Assembly: GCA_039961675.1 (NCBI GenBank) | Contig: JABRWC010000160.1 | Coordinates: 1-7,489 of the forward strand | Direction: 5' to 3' | Length of the DNA: 7,489 bases | From: JABRWC01 sp039961675 | Lineage (GTDB): Bacteria; Planctomycetota; Phycisphaerae; UBA1845; Fen-1342 | Shown: piece by piece, positions 1 through 6,674 of the stretch | Position numbering within the stretch: the stretch's first letter is position 1 | How the letters are laid out: each line of letters starts with the position of its first letter | The notes under the pieces: generated by a model | The model's input: the letters and a program-made list of their open reading frames with translations, nothing else | Databases searched by the model: none | Told to the model about the DNA's origin: nothing | Program-made: the position numbers and the translations under genes

Positions 1-764
1 ATGTGCTGCACGCCGGGGCCGCCGTAGTAGTCCAGGTACTCTTCGATCTGGCTTTTCTTTTTGCCCTCGGCCGGCTCGTTGATCGGGAACTTGCACTTGC
101 CGGTGCCGTTTTCCATCACCTTGCTCATCAGCGCGCTGTACTCGGTGCTGATGTCCTTGTCCGAGAAATGCTTGAGCTGCGTGAAGCCCAGAATCTGCTG
201 GTACCACTGCACCCAGTAGTTCATCTCGCCCAGGTAGACGTTCGTGACCATGTGGTCGACCGCCGCCAGGCCGACCGGCCGCGGCGTCCCGATTGGCTGC
301 AGCGGCCGGTAGCCGGGTGCGAACGCGCCGCGATAGCCGCCGCGCTCGACGAACTTGAACACCGTGTCGCCCGCGTAGCGGATGATCCCGGTCCTGAGCA
401 CGCCGTGCTCGTCTTCAAATGCCGTCGATTTCTGGATCACCGTGGCGCCGCGGGCCTTGACCTCGCGCATCGCCGCGTCGCAGTCGCCGACCTCGAGCGC
501 GATGACCTTCACGCCGTCGCCGTGCAGGGCGCAGTGCCGAGTGATCTCGTGGTCGGGGCCCAGCGCGCTGCTGAACACGAAGCGCACCTTGCCCTGCTGC
601 ATGACGTAGCTCGCCCGGTCGCGGCAGCCGGTCTCCAGTCCCATCTTCGCCACCGGCGTGAAGCCCAACGTCTTCTCGTAGAAATGCGCCGCCTGCTTGG
701 CGTTGCCGACGTAGAACTCGACGTGGTCGTACCCGCGGATCGGAAGAAAATCGCCTGCCGACAT
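1..764 (-). CDS. hpd: 4-hydroxyphenylpyruvate dioxygenase, 3' end beyond window
   Basis: This enzyme converts 4-hydroxyphenylpyruvate to homogentisate with Fe(II) and O2, the second step of aerobic tyrosine breakdown, in the cytoplasm. The reading frame begins at ATG 762-764 (MSAGDFLPIRGYDHVEFYVG) and stays open to the left edge, giving 254 residues of a family normally about 350-400 long. Two vicinal-oxygen-chelate domains can be seen. The first covers about residues 10-150 and the second starts near 165. Two of the three iron ligands of the family are present: His171 in VDHMVTNV and His254 in the YYGGPGVQH signature at the very edge. The third ligand, a glutamate, lies outside the window. 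Residues 136-158 (FKFVERGGYRG, then a PGYRPLQPIG stretch) are also typical. There is no in-frame upstream start, and the nearest purine-rich stretch (GGGGAAGAA) is about 16 nt from the ATG, so the ribosome site is weak. The gene is transcribed away from the plus-strand operon. The identification is secure; only the carboxyl end is unseen. Confidence 0.97.
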   Translation of the reverse strand, partial: MSAGDFLPIRGYDHVEFYVGNAKQAAHFYEKTLGFTPVAKMGLETGCRDRASYVMQQGKVRFVFSSALGPDHEITRHCALHGDGVKVIALEVGDCDAAMREVKARGATVIQKSTAFEDEHGVLRTGIIRYAGDTVFKFVERGGYRGAFAPGYRPLQPIGTPRPVGLAAVDHMVTNVYLGEMNYWVQWYQQILGFTQLKHFSDKDISTEYSALMSKVMENGTGKCKFPINEPAEGKKKSQIEEYLDYYGGPGVQH

Positions 765-800
765 GGATGCAAGCCCGTTCTTCCCCGACGAAAGCCCGCC

Positions 801-852
801 GCCGGCCGGACGGGCCGGCGCGGACCCGCCGGCCCCGGGGGAGGCGGGTCCG
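801..852 (-). promoter_or_regulatory. GC-rich inverted-repeat block in the hpd leader
   Basis: Two perfect inverted repeats sit side by side. In the first, positions 801-807 pair with 813-819 (7 bp, 5-nt loop). In the second, 821-830 pair with 843-852 (10 bp, all matched, 12-nt loop that itself contains CCCCGGGG). A third perfect pairing, 812-819 with 828-835 (8 bp), would use one arm of each and exclude both. The block lies between the proposed hpd promoter and the hpd start, so it would be transcribed into the hpd leader about 36-88 nt before the start codon. No long T-run follows on either strand, so it is not an ordinary terminator. The base pairing is seen directly; a regulatory role is inference. 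In such GC-rich DNA, some pairing is expected by chance. Confidence 0.45.
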
Positions 853-864
853 GCATCCCCGTTG

Positions 865-893
865 ATTATTGCGTTCCCGACGCGAAGCAACAA
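865..893 (-). promoter_or_regulatory. candidate sigma70-type promoter for hpd
   Basis: Read on the minus strand, TTGTTG (888-893) is followed after exactly 17 bp by AATAAT (865-870). The -10 element matches TATAAT at five of six positions. The -35 element matches TTGACA at only three. This is a short AT-rich island in an otherwise very GC-rich gap, about 100 bp upstream of the hpd start, which is where a promoter would be expected. The spacer contains the 14-bp motif TCCCGACGCGAAGC (875-888, plus-strand reading) that recurs at 6626-6639. Its strength and actual use are unknown. Confidence 0.35.
875..888 (+). repeat. 14-bp intergenic repeat, copy 1
   Basis: The sequence TCCCGACGCGAAGC occurs here and again, identically and in the same orientation, at 6626-6639 in the only other sizeable gene-free gap. 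Here it lies in the spacer of the proposed hpd promoter. An 11-bp part of it (TTCCCGACGCG) also appears inside the ABC ATPase gene near 2463, so the core alone is not special. It could be a dispersed genomic repeat, an operator, or chance. Confidence 0.4.
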
Positions 894-1026
894 ACCCCGC
901 CGCGGACAAATTGAGCCGGCGCGCGCCCTCGCCGACAAGGCGGCCGACTTCAAGCTGCCGGTATGATGAGCACGTTCGCCGGGTGGACAACGGCCACTGA
1001 CGCGGCCGCATCCGCCGCGCAACCCC

Positions 1027-1030
1027 GGAG
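1027..1030 (+). promoter_or_regulatory. ribosome binding site of the glycosyltransferase gene
   Basis: GGAG lies five bases before the ATG at 1036. This is good Shine-Dalgarno spacing and supports that codon as the true start of the first operon gene. A more upstream ATG pair at 963/966 is in another frame and has no comparable site. Confidence 0.6.
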
Positions 1031-1035
1031 CGTGC

Positions 1036-2331
1036 ATGCGAGTCGTCTACCTGGCCGCCGGCGCCGCGGGCATGTACTGCGGAAGCTGCCTGCGCGACAA
1101 CCGGCTCGTGGCCACGCTGCGCGCGCAGGGGCGCGACGTGACGCTCATGCCGCTCTACACGCCGATCCGCACCGATGAGCACGACGTGAGCGAACGCCGC
1201 GTGTTCTACGGCGGCGTGAACGTGTACCTCCAGCAGAAGTCCGCGCTGTTCCGGGCGCTGCCCCGCGTGCTGGACCGCGTCCTGGACAGTCCGCGGCTGC
1301 TGCGCGGTCTGACGCGGCTCGCCGCCAGTACGCGGCCGGAGGGCCTCGGAGCGATGACCGTGTCCGTGCTGCGCGGCGAGGACGGGTTGCAGCGCAAGGA
1401 GGCCGAGCGCCTGCTCTGCGAGCTTCGTGGGCGCCGCCCGCAGATCGTCAACCTGCCCAACCTGTTCTTCGCCGGCATCGCGCGAAAACTGAAAACCGAG
1501 CTGGGCTGCCGGGTCGTGTGCACGCTCAGCGGCGAGGACTTGTTTCTCGACGCACTCCCGCAGCCATACCGTGCCCAAGCGTCCGATTTAATCCGCGCGC
1601 GGGCCGCCGATGTCGATGCGTTCGTGGCCGTAACGCGCTACTTTGCGGATTATTCGGTCGCCCGGTTCGGGCTGCCTCCAGAAGCCGTGCACCACGTGCC
1701 GATGGGCGTGGCGGTGGAAGATCTTCACGCTGCGGTCGTCGGCGCGAAAAAGGACGCGCCGTTCACGATCGCGTACCTGGCGCGCGTTTGCCCCGAGAAG
1801 GGGCTGTTGCGACTCGTCGAGGCGCTCGCGGTCTTGCGAGGGTCGGGCTCAGATTGCCGCGTGCGCGCCGCCGGCTGGCTGGGCGCGGGGGACCGGTCGT
1901 ACTTCGAGCTAGTCCGCCGCTTCGTGCAGAAAAACGACCTTTCAGACCGCTTCGATTACCTGGGCGAAGTGGATCGCCGAGGGAAAGCGCAACTCCTCCA
2001 ATCAGCGCACGTGCTGTCCGTACCGACCGCATACCACGAGGCGAAGGGCCTGTACGTCCTGGAAGCGCTCGCCGCGGGAGTGCCGGTGGTCCAGCCGCGG
2101 CACGGCGCCTTTCCGGAGCTGGTGGACGACACCGGCGGCGGACTGCTCTACGATCCGGCCGACGTGGACGCGCTGCCGGCGGCGCTGATGCGGCTGATGA
2201 ACGACGAGCCCCTGCGGGCGCGCCTCGCCGCGCGGGGGCGCGCCGCGGTGGCCGAGAAGTTCACCGCAACGGTCATGGCCGAGCGGACGTGGGCGCTCTA
2301 CGAGGCGCTCGTCGCCTCCCGCCCGAGTTGA
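1036..2331 (+). CDS. Family 4 glycosyltransferase (GT-B fold)
   Basis: The 431-residue protein is predicted to transfer a sugar from a nucleotide-sugar donor, probably to an envelope lipid or polysaccharide; donor and acceptor cannot be read from the sequence. The carboxyl half has the GT4 hallmarks. R250 and K255 in ARVCPEKGLLRLVEAL are the donor-phosphate contacts expected for the family. An E-x7-E motif follows at E335/E343 (YHEAKGLYVLEALAAGVPVV), and then GAFPELV. The amino half starts with a beta strand and the loop GAAGMYCGSCLRDN, which places a C15-x-x-C18 pair where GT4 enzymes normally have a plain glycine-rich loop. Further family-like segments are FYGGVNVYLQQ (57-67) and SGEDLFLDALP (165-175). 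There is no signal peptide or membrane helix, so it is cytoplasmic or membrane-peripheral. It opens a three-gene run with the ABC ATPase 25 bp downstream. The family call is firm and the substrate is unknown. Confidence 0.9.
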   Translation: MRVVYLAAGAAGMYCGSCLRDNRLVATLRAQGRDVTLMPLYTPIRTDEHDVSERRVFYGGVNVYLQQKSALFRALPRVLDRVLDSPRLLRGLTRLAASTRPEGLGAMTVSVLRGEDGLQRKEAERLLCELRGRRPQIVNLPNLFFAGIARKLKTELGCRVVCTLSGEDLFLDALPQPYRAQASDLIRARAADVDAFVAVTRYFADYSVARFGLPPEAVHHVPMGVAVEDLHAAVVGAKKDAPFTIAYLARVCPEKGLLRLVEALAVLRGSGSDCRVRAAGWLGAGDRSYFELVRRFVQKNDLSDRFDYLGEVDRRGKAQLLQSAHVLSVPTAYHEAKGLYVLEALAAGVPVVQPRHGAFPELVDDTGGGLLYDPADVDALPAALMRLMNDEPLRARLAARGRAAVAEKFTATVMAERTWALYEALVASRPS

Positions 2332-2356
2332 ACGACACCTGCGTGGAACGGTACGG

Positions 2357-3100
2357 ATGCCGAAAGGGCACGACGCAAACGCGACCGGCGTGCACGCGGA
2401 CCCGCACCGCGTGGATGCGGAAGCGGCGCCCGCGCTGGCTACCACCGCAGTGAGCAGGCACTTCCCGACGCGCGACGGCGCGCTGACCGTGCTGCGCGGC
2501 GTTTCGCTGACCGTCGCGCACAGCGAGGCCGTGGCGATCATGGGGCCGTCCGGTTCGGGAAAGAGCACGCTGCTGAACATCCTCGGCACGTTGGACGCGC
2601 CAAGCAGCGGGTCGGTGAAGATCGACGGATCGGACCCGTTTGCGTTGTCCCCGCGCGAGCTGGCCCGCTTTCGCAACCGCCGCATCGGCTTCATCTTCCA
2701 GGACCACCATCTGCTCCCGCAATGCAGCGCGCTCGAGAACGTTCTCCTGCCGACGCTCGCGGAGAGAACGAGCGGCGACCCGTCGCCGCGGGCGCTGGAA
2801 CTGCTCGCGGCCGTCGGGCTGGCGCATCGGGCGCGCCACGCGCCCGCCGAGCTTTCGGGCGGCGAGCGGCAGCGCGTCGCCATCGCACGCGCGCTGATCA
2901 ACCGGCCCGCGCTGCTGCTGGCGGACGAGCCGACCGGCGATCTGGACCGCACGAACGCCGAGGCCGTCGCGGTCCTGCTGGGCGAAATCCAACGCACGGA
3001 GAACGCAGCGCTGGTTGTCGTGACGCACAGCGAGCGGCTTGCAAGCCGGTTTCCGCGACGTTGCATGATGGACGACGGTCGCCTGGTCCCCGTGAGTTGA
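2357..3100 (+). CDS. ABC transporter ATPase, LolD/MacB type
   Basis: This 247-residue cytoplasmic ATPase drives the FtsX-like permease encoded next to it. All the motifs of an active nucleotide-binding domain are present: Walker A GPSGSGKST (63-71), Q-loop Q115 in FIFQDHHLLPQ, signature LSGGERQRVAIARAL (166-180), Walker B LLLADEPTGDLD (186-197) and switch His224 in VVVTHS. The pattern LLADEPTGDLD, with the Q-loop sequence, places it in the LolD/MacB/FtsE group rather than among nutrient importers. The first 27 or so residues, before the usual first strand, are extra, charged and unconserved in appearance. GTG codons at 2390, 2411 and 2450 are possible later starts, but none has a better ribosome site than the weak GGA at 2345-2347. 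The gene begins 25 bp after the glycosyltransferase and ends 10 bp before the permease, so co-transcription is likely. The exported substrate is unknown. Confidence 0.94.
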   Translation: MPKGHDANATGVHADPHRVDAEAAPALATTAVSRHFPTRDGALTVLRGVSLTVAHSEAVAIMGPSGSGKSTLLNILGTLDAPSSGSVKIDGSDPFALSPRELARFRNRRIGFIFQDHHLLPQCSALENVLLPTLAERTSGDPSPRALELLAAVGLAHRARHAPAELSGGERQRVAIARALINRPALLLADEPTGDLDRTNAEAVAVLLGEIQRTENAALVVVTHSERLASRFPRRCMMDDGRLVPVS

Positions 3101-3110
3101 CGCACGCTGT

Positions 3111-6100
3111 ATGCACTTGCGAACGCTCATTCTCCGCAGCCTCGCGCACCACTGGCGCTCGCACGTGCCCGTTGCGCTCGGTGCGGCGGTCGGTGCCGCC
3201 GTGCTCACGGGCGCGCTGTTGGTCGGCGACTCCGTCCGCGGCAGCCTGCGCGAGTTGGCGCTGAGCCGGCTGGGCCGCGTCGCGGCCGCCGTGCATTCCG
3301 GCCGCTTCTTTCAGGAGGCGCTGGCCGAGACGTCGCCCGGCGCGGTCCCGGCGATCCTCCTCCGCGGCGCGGCGGAAAACGCCGACACGCAAGCCCGCGC
3401 CGGGCGCGTGAACGTGTGGGGCGTCGATGCGCGCTTCTGGTCGCTCGGCGCCGAGCCGCCCGGCCCGCACGCGCTGGAGCGCTTCGCCGGGCAGTCGGTC
3501 ATCGTCAACCAGGCGCTGGCGGAGACGCTGGGCGTGCGCGAAGGCGGCGAACTGCTGCTTCGCCTGGCGAGGCCCAACGCGGTCTCCGCCGAGACGCTGC
3601 TTGGCCGACGCGACCGCGGCGCGGCGACGGTGCGACTCGCCGTTCGCGGCGTCCTGCCGGACCACGGCGTGGCCACGCTCGAGCTGAGTCCCCGCCCGTC
3701 GCGTCCGTTGAACGCGTTTGTTCCGCTGGTCCTCGCGCAGCGCACCTCGGAACGTCCCGGGCGTGTGAACACGCTGCTGCTGCCGGTGTCCGGCCCATCG
3801 AGCGGCAACGGAACGGGCGACGAATACACGCTCGCCGCTGCGCTGCGCGCGTCCGTCGGTCTTGCGGACTACGGTTTGAACTTGCGCGTGGACCCCGAGC
3901 GCGGCTACGTGGCGCTCGAAAGCGAGGCCATGCTGATTGAACCGACGTTCGAGGACGCCGCGGGGCGAGCGGCGGCGGCATGCGGCGCCGACTTCGCCGG
4001 CGTTCTCGCTTACCTGGCCAACGAGATTGCGCTGGAAGCGCCCGCGTCCGCGTCGTCATCGAGCGCAACCGCAGATTCCGTGCCGCGCTCAGTCCCGTAT
4101 TCAACGGTCGCCGCGGTCGATCCGGCGTCGGCGGACTTGGCCGGCATGCTTTCCGGGGCGCCGCTGCGCGACGGCGAGCTGCTATTGAACTCGTGGACCG
4201 CGGCGCAGCTCGGTGCGGTCGCGGGCGATTCGGTCACGATCCGTCATTTCGTCCTGGGCGCGTTCGGCTCGATTTCCGAACAACGGGCCGCGTTCCGCGT
4301 GCGGGCAATCGTGCCGCTCGAAGGCGCCGCGGCCGACGCGGGCTTCGTGCCGGCGTTTCCGGGCGTGACCGACTCCGATCGGATGTCCGATTGGGACCCG
4401 CCGTTCCCGATTGACTTCGGGCGCATCCGGCCCGCCGACGAGGAATACTGGGAGGCGCACCGGGCGACGCCCAAGGCGTTTGTTACGCTCGGGGACGGGC
4501 AGCGGTTGTGGGCCGATCGGGCCGAGCGTTTCGGCCGGCTGACGTCGATCCGCTTTCGGCCCGCCGACCGCCAGCGACTCGATCAATTGGCCGCGGCGCT
4601 TCGCCCCGCGCTGCTCGCGGCGATCGACCCCGAGACCGCGGGGCTTGTGGTCGATCCAGTGCGGCGGCGCGCGCTGGCCGGCAGCGCGGGAACGACGGAT
4701 TTCAGCTCCCTGTTCTTGGCCTTCAGCGTCTTCCTGATTTTCTCGGCCGCGATGCTCGTGGCGCTGCTGTTCCGGCTGGGCGTCGAACGCCGCGCGGGAG
4801 AGATCGGAACGCTCCTGGCGTTGGGTTTCCGGCCGCGGCTCGTGCGGCGCGCGCTGCTCGCGGAGGGCGCGCTGCTGGGGGCCGTCGGCGCGCTCGTCGG
4901 CTTGCTGCTCGCGAGCGCGTACGCACGCCTGATGCTGGCGGGACTGAGAGGCTGGTGGTCCGCAGCCGTGCCGTTGCCGTTGCTCCAGGCGCACGGTTCG
5001 TTCACCAGCTACGCAGTCGGCGCGGCGGCAGGGTTGCTGCTGGCGGCGGCATCGATCGCGTATTCGCTGCGTGGGTTGATGCGTCTGCCGCCGCGGCAAC
5101 TCTTGACCGGCGGCGGTGCGACCGAATCTCAAGCGGCCGCGCCGCCACGACTGCGCGCGACGCGGGCCGTCGCGGCCGTGGGGATTGTCACCTCGATCGG
5201 ACTGGCGGCCGCAAGCTACACCGGCGCGGGCGGGGTCTCGGCGTCGCTGTTCTTCGGGTCGGGCGCGGCGCTGCTCGCGGGGCTGCTCGCCGCGTTCCGC
5301 GTCGGGCTGAGCCGCCCGCGAAGTGTCGCAATTTCCCGCGGCGGGCGGCTGGGCTGGGTCCTGCTCGCGCTGCGCGGCATGTCCCGACAGCCGAGGCGCT
5401 GCATGCTCACGGCCGGATTGCTCGCGAGCGCGACGTTTCTGATCGTCTCGCTCGGCGCCTTCCGGCTGGAGGTCGTCGAAGACTACGCGCGCGAGGGACC
5501 GACCGGCGGTTTCTTGCTGTACGCGGAATCCGCAGTACCGATTCTGGCAGACCTGAATGACTCGAGCGTCCAGGACGAATTGGGATTGCGATTCGACACG
5601 GAGCAGCGGGAAGGATTCGGCGAAGCGGGCGTGCAGGTTCTTCCGTTCCGGCTCCGCGACGGCGATCCGGGAAGCTGTTTGAACCCATACGTTCGCCGCG
5701 ATCCGCGGATTCTCGGGGCGAGCGAAGCGTTCATCGAGCGGGGCGGGTTCCGATTCGCCGGTGCCTTGGCCGCGACCGCGTCCGAGCGCGCCAATCCGTG
5801 GCTCCTGCTCGGCAGACGGTTCCCGGATGGCGCGATCGCGGCGATCGGCGACGAAGCGTCGGTTCGCTGGCAGTTTCACCTGGGGCTGGGGCATGACCTG
5901 TCCATCGCCGACGAGCGCGGACGCCCGGTCCGGCTGCGCTTCGTAGCGCTGCTCGCGGGCAGCGCGCTCCAGGATGAGATCATCATCGCCGAGCCAAACT
6001 TTGAACGCCTGTTTCCGTCGATCGTCGGCCGCGCGTTCTTTCTCATCGAAGCGCCTCGCGCCGTGGCCGAGGCCGCCGGGCGCGTGTTCGAGCAGCGGCT

Positions 6101-6548
6101 GTCCGCGTATGGACTGGACGCGGCGAGGGTCGCCGACCGCGTCCGCGACTATTCGGCGGTGCAGAACACGTTTCTGGTCACGTTTCAACAACTGGGGGCG
6201 CTCGGGCTGCTGCTCGGGTCCGCGGGGCTCGCGGTCGTCATCCTGCGGAACACGTGGGAACGGCGAGCGGAGATCGCCCTGCTCCGCGCGCTCGGCTTCC
6301 GCGCCGGCGCCGTGGCGTGGATCGTGCTGGCGGAGGGCGCGTCGCTCATTGCCATCGGGCTGGCGATCGGCTTTGTCGCGGCGCTGGTCAGCGCGGCGCC
6401 GGTTGCGCTAGCGCGTCCGGCCGACGTGCCCTGGCGCCTGGCGGCGTTCGCACTCGCCGGCGTGGGCGCGATCGGACTGGGTGTTGGGGCGGCTGCACTG
6501 CACCCCGTGCTGCGGGCACCGATTGTCGCCGCCCTCCGCCGTGAATGA
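3111..6548 (+). CDS. Large FtsX-like ABC transporter permease
   Basis: This 1145-residue inner-membrane protein is the partner of the upstream ATPase. Reading hydrophobicity by eye gives ten helices: one near 19-39, three around 531-656, two around 686-732, one near 765-786 and three from 1018 to about 1130. Two large extracytoplasmic domains lie between them, at about 40-530 and 787-1015. The two FtsX modules are recognisable as an internal repeat. ERRAGEIGTLLALGF (559-573) followed by LAEGA matches ERRAEIALLRALGF (1050-1063) followed by LAEGA; these are the cytoplasmic coupling segments that touch the ATPase. The first outer domain has MacB-like features plus SDWDPPFPIDF (426-436), DEEYW (443-447) and TPKAF (453-457). 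The second has GSCLNPY (C856). Related ten-helix permeases are known or proposed to handle lipids or lipoproteins. The start at 3111 has no clear ribosome site and probably relies on coupling from the gene ending at 3100. The substrate is undetermined. Confidence 0.9.
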   Translation: MHLRTLILRSLAHHWRSHVPVALGAAVGAAVLTGALLVGDSVRGSLRELALSRLGRVAAAVHSGRFFQEALAETSPGAVPAILLRGAAENADTQARAGRVNVWGVDARFWSLGAEPPGPHALERFAGQSVIVNQALAETLGVREGGELLLRLARPNAVSAETLLGRRDRGAATVRLAVRGVLPDHGVATLELSPRPSRPLNAFVPLVLAQRTSERPGRVNTLLLPVSGPSSGNGTGDEYTLAAALRASVGLADYGLNLRVDPERGYVALESEAMLIEPTFEDAAGRAAAACGADFAGVLAYLANEIALEAPASASSSSATADSVPRSVPYSTVAAVDPASADLAGMLSGAPLRDGELLLNSWTAAQLGAVAGDSVTIRHFVLGAFGSISEQRAAFRVRAIVPLEGAAADAGFVPAFPGVTDSDRMSDWDPPFPIDFGRIRPADEEYWEAHRATPKAFVTLGDGQRLWADRAERFGRLTSIRFRPADRQRLDQLAAALRPALLAAIDPETAGLVVDPVRRRALAGSAGTTDFSSLFLAFSVFLIFSAAMLVALLFRLGVERRAGEIGTLLALGFRPRLVRRALLAEGALLGAVGALVGLLLASAYARLMLAGLRGWWSAAVPLPLLQAHGSFTSYAVGAAAGLLLAAASIAYSLRGLMRLPPRQLLTGGGATESQAAAPPRLRATRAVAAVGIVTSIGLAAASYTGAGGVSASLFFGSGAALLAGLLAAFRVGLSRPRSVAISRGGRLGWVLLALRGMSRQPRRCMLTAGLLASATFLIVSLGAFRLEVVEDYAREGPTGGFLLYAESAVPILADLNDSSVQDELGLRFDTEQREGFGEAGVQVLPFRLRDGDPGSCLNPYVRRDPRILGASEAFIERGGFRFAGALAATASERANPWLLLGRRFPDGAIAAIGDEASVRWQFHLGLGHDLSIADERGRPVRLRFVALLAGSALQDEIIIAEPNFERLFPSIVGRAFFLIEAPRAVAEAAGRVFEQRLSAYGLDAARVADRVRDYSAVQNTFLVTFQQLGALGLLLGSAGLAVVILRNTWERRAEIALLRALGFRAGAVAWIVLAEGASLIAIGLAIGFVAALVSAAPVALARPADVPWRLAAFALAGVGAIGLGVGAAALHPVLRAPIVAALRRE

Positions 6549-6625
6549 CGCGCCCCGCCCGGCACGAACGGCTTCGGAATCTCAGCTTGGATGACCGGTC
6601 CAAACTTCCGCCGAAGGTGTAATGG

Positions 6626-6639
6626 TCCCGACGCGAAGC
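6626..6639 (+). repeat. 14-bp intergenic repeat, copy 2
   Basis: This is a second perfect copy of TCCCGACGCGAAGC, in the same orientation as the copy at 875-888. It lies in the 126-bp gap between the permease stop and the TPM gene, 36 bp before the GTG start. The flanks of the two copies differ. Both copies fall in gene-free DNA just upstream of a gene start, on the minus strand in the first case and on the plus strand in the second. Confidence 0.4.
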
Positions 6640-6665
6640 TCGCCGTACGATCCGCGAATTCAAGC

Positions 6666-6669
6666 GAGG
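6666..6669 (+). promoter_or_regulatory. ribosome binding site setting the GTG start at 6675
   Basis: GAGG lies five bases before GTG 6675. A second in-frame GTG at 6669 overlaps this site and is therefore less likely. The first ATG in the frame is codon 43 (6801), which would remove the signal peptide and the start of the domain. The site therefore decides the start. Confidence 0.55.
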
Positions 6670-6674
6670 TGGAC

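Noticed and set aside
3..914. A 303-codon plus-strand open frame opposite the 5' part of hpd.
   Set aside because: It lies antisense to a clearly recognisable dioxygenase, its translation is low-complexity Ala/Arg/Val/Leu, and it shows no family motif. Long open frames opposite real genes are common at this GC content.
763..966. A 67-codon plus-strand frame in the divergent gap.
   Set aside because: It is proline/alanine-rich, has no ribosome site, overlaps the inverted repeats and the likely hpd promoter, and shows no recognisable fold.
962..967. TATGAT as the -10 element of the glycosyltransferase operon.
   Set aside because: It matches five of six consensus positions, but no acceptable -35 element lies 16-18 bp upstream. 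I could not place the operon promoter with confidence, although it should be within 765-1035.
415..1578. A 387-codon minus-strand open frame spanning the hpd 5' end, the intergenic region and the glycosyltransferase start.
   Set aside because: It overlaps two well-supported genes and its product resembles no protein family.
4182..6191. A 669-codon minus-strand open frame inside the permease gene.
   Set aside because: Its translation is dominated by Arg, Gln, Glu and Ala with no hydrophobic core or motif, and it mirrors the codon structure of the permease. I treat it as a GC-driven shadow despite its length.
6587..6623. Terminator or promoter in the gap after the permease: a 5-bp inverted repeat (TTGGA 6587-6591 with TCCAA 6599-6603) and a -10-like TGTAAT (6618-6623).
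   Set aside because: The stem is too short and has no T-run, and TGTAAT has no -35 element at the right distance. The 126-bp gap therefore contains no signal I can call beyond the 14-bp repeat and the ribosome site.
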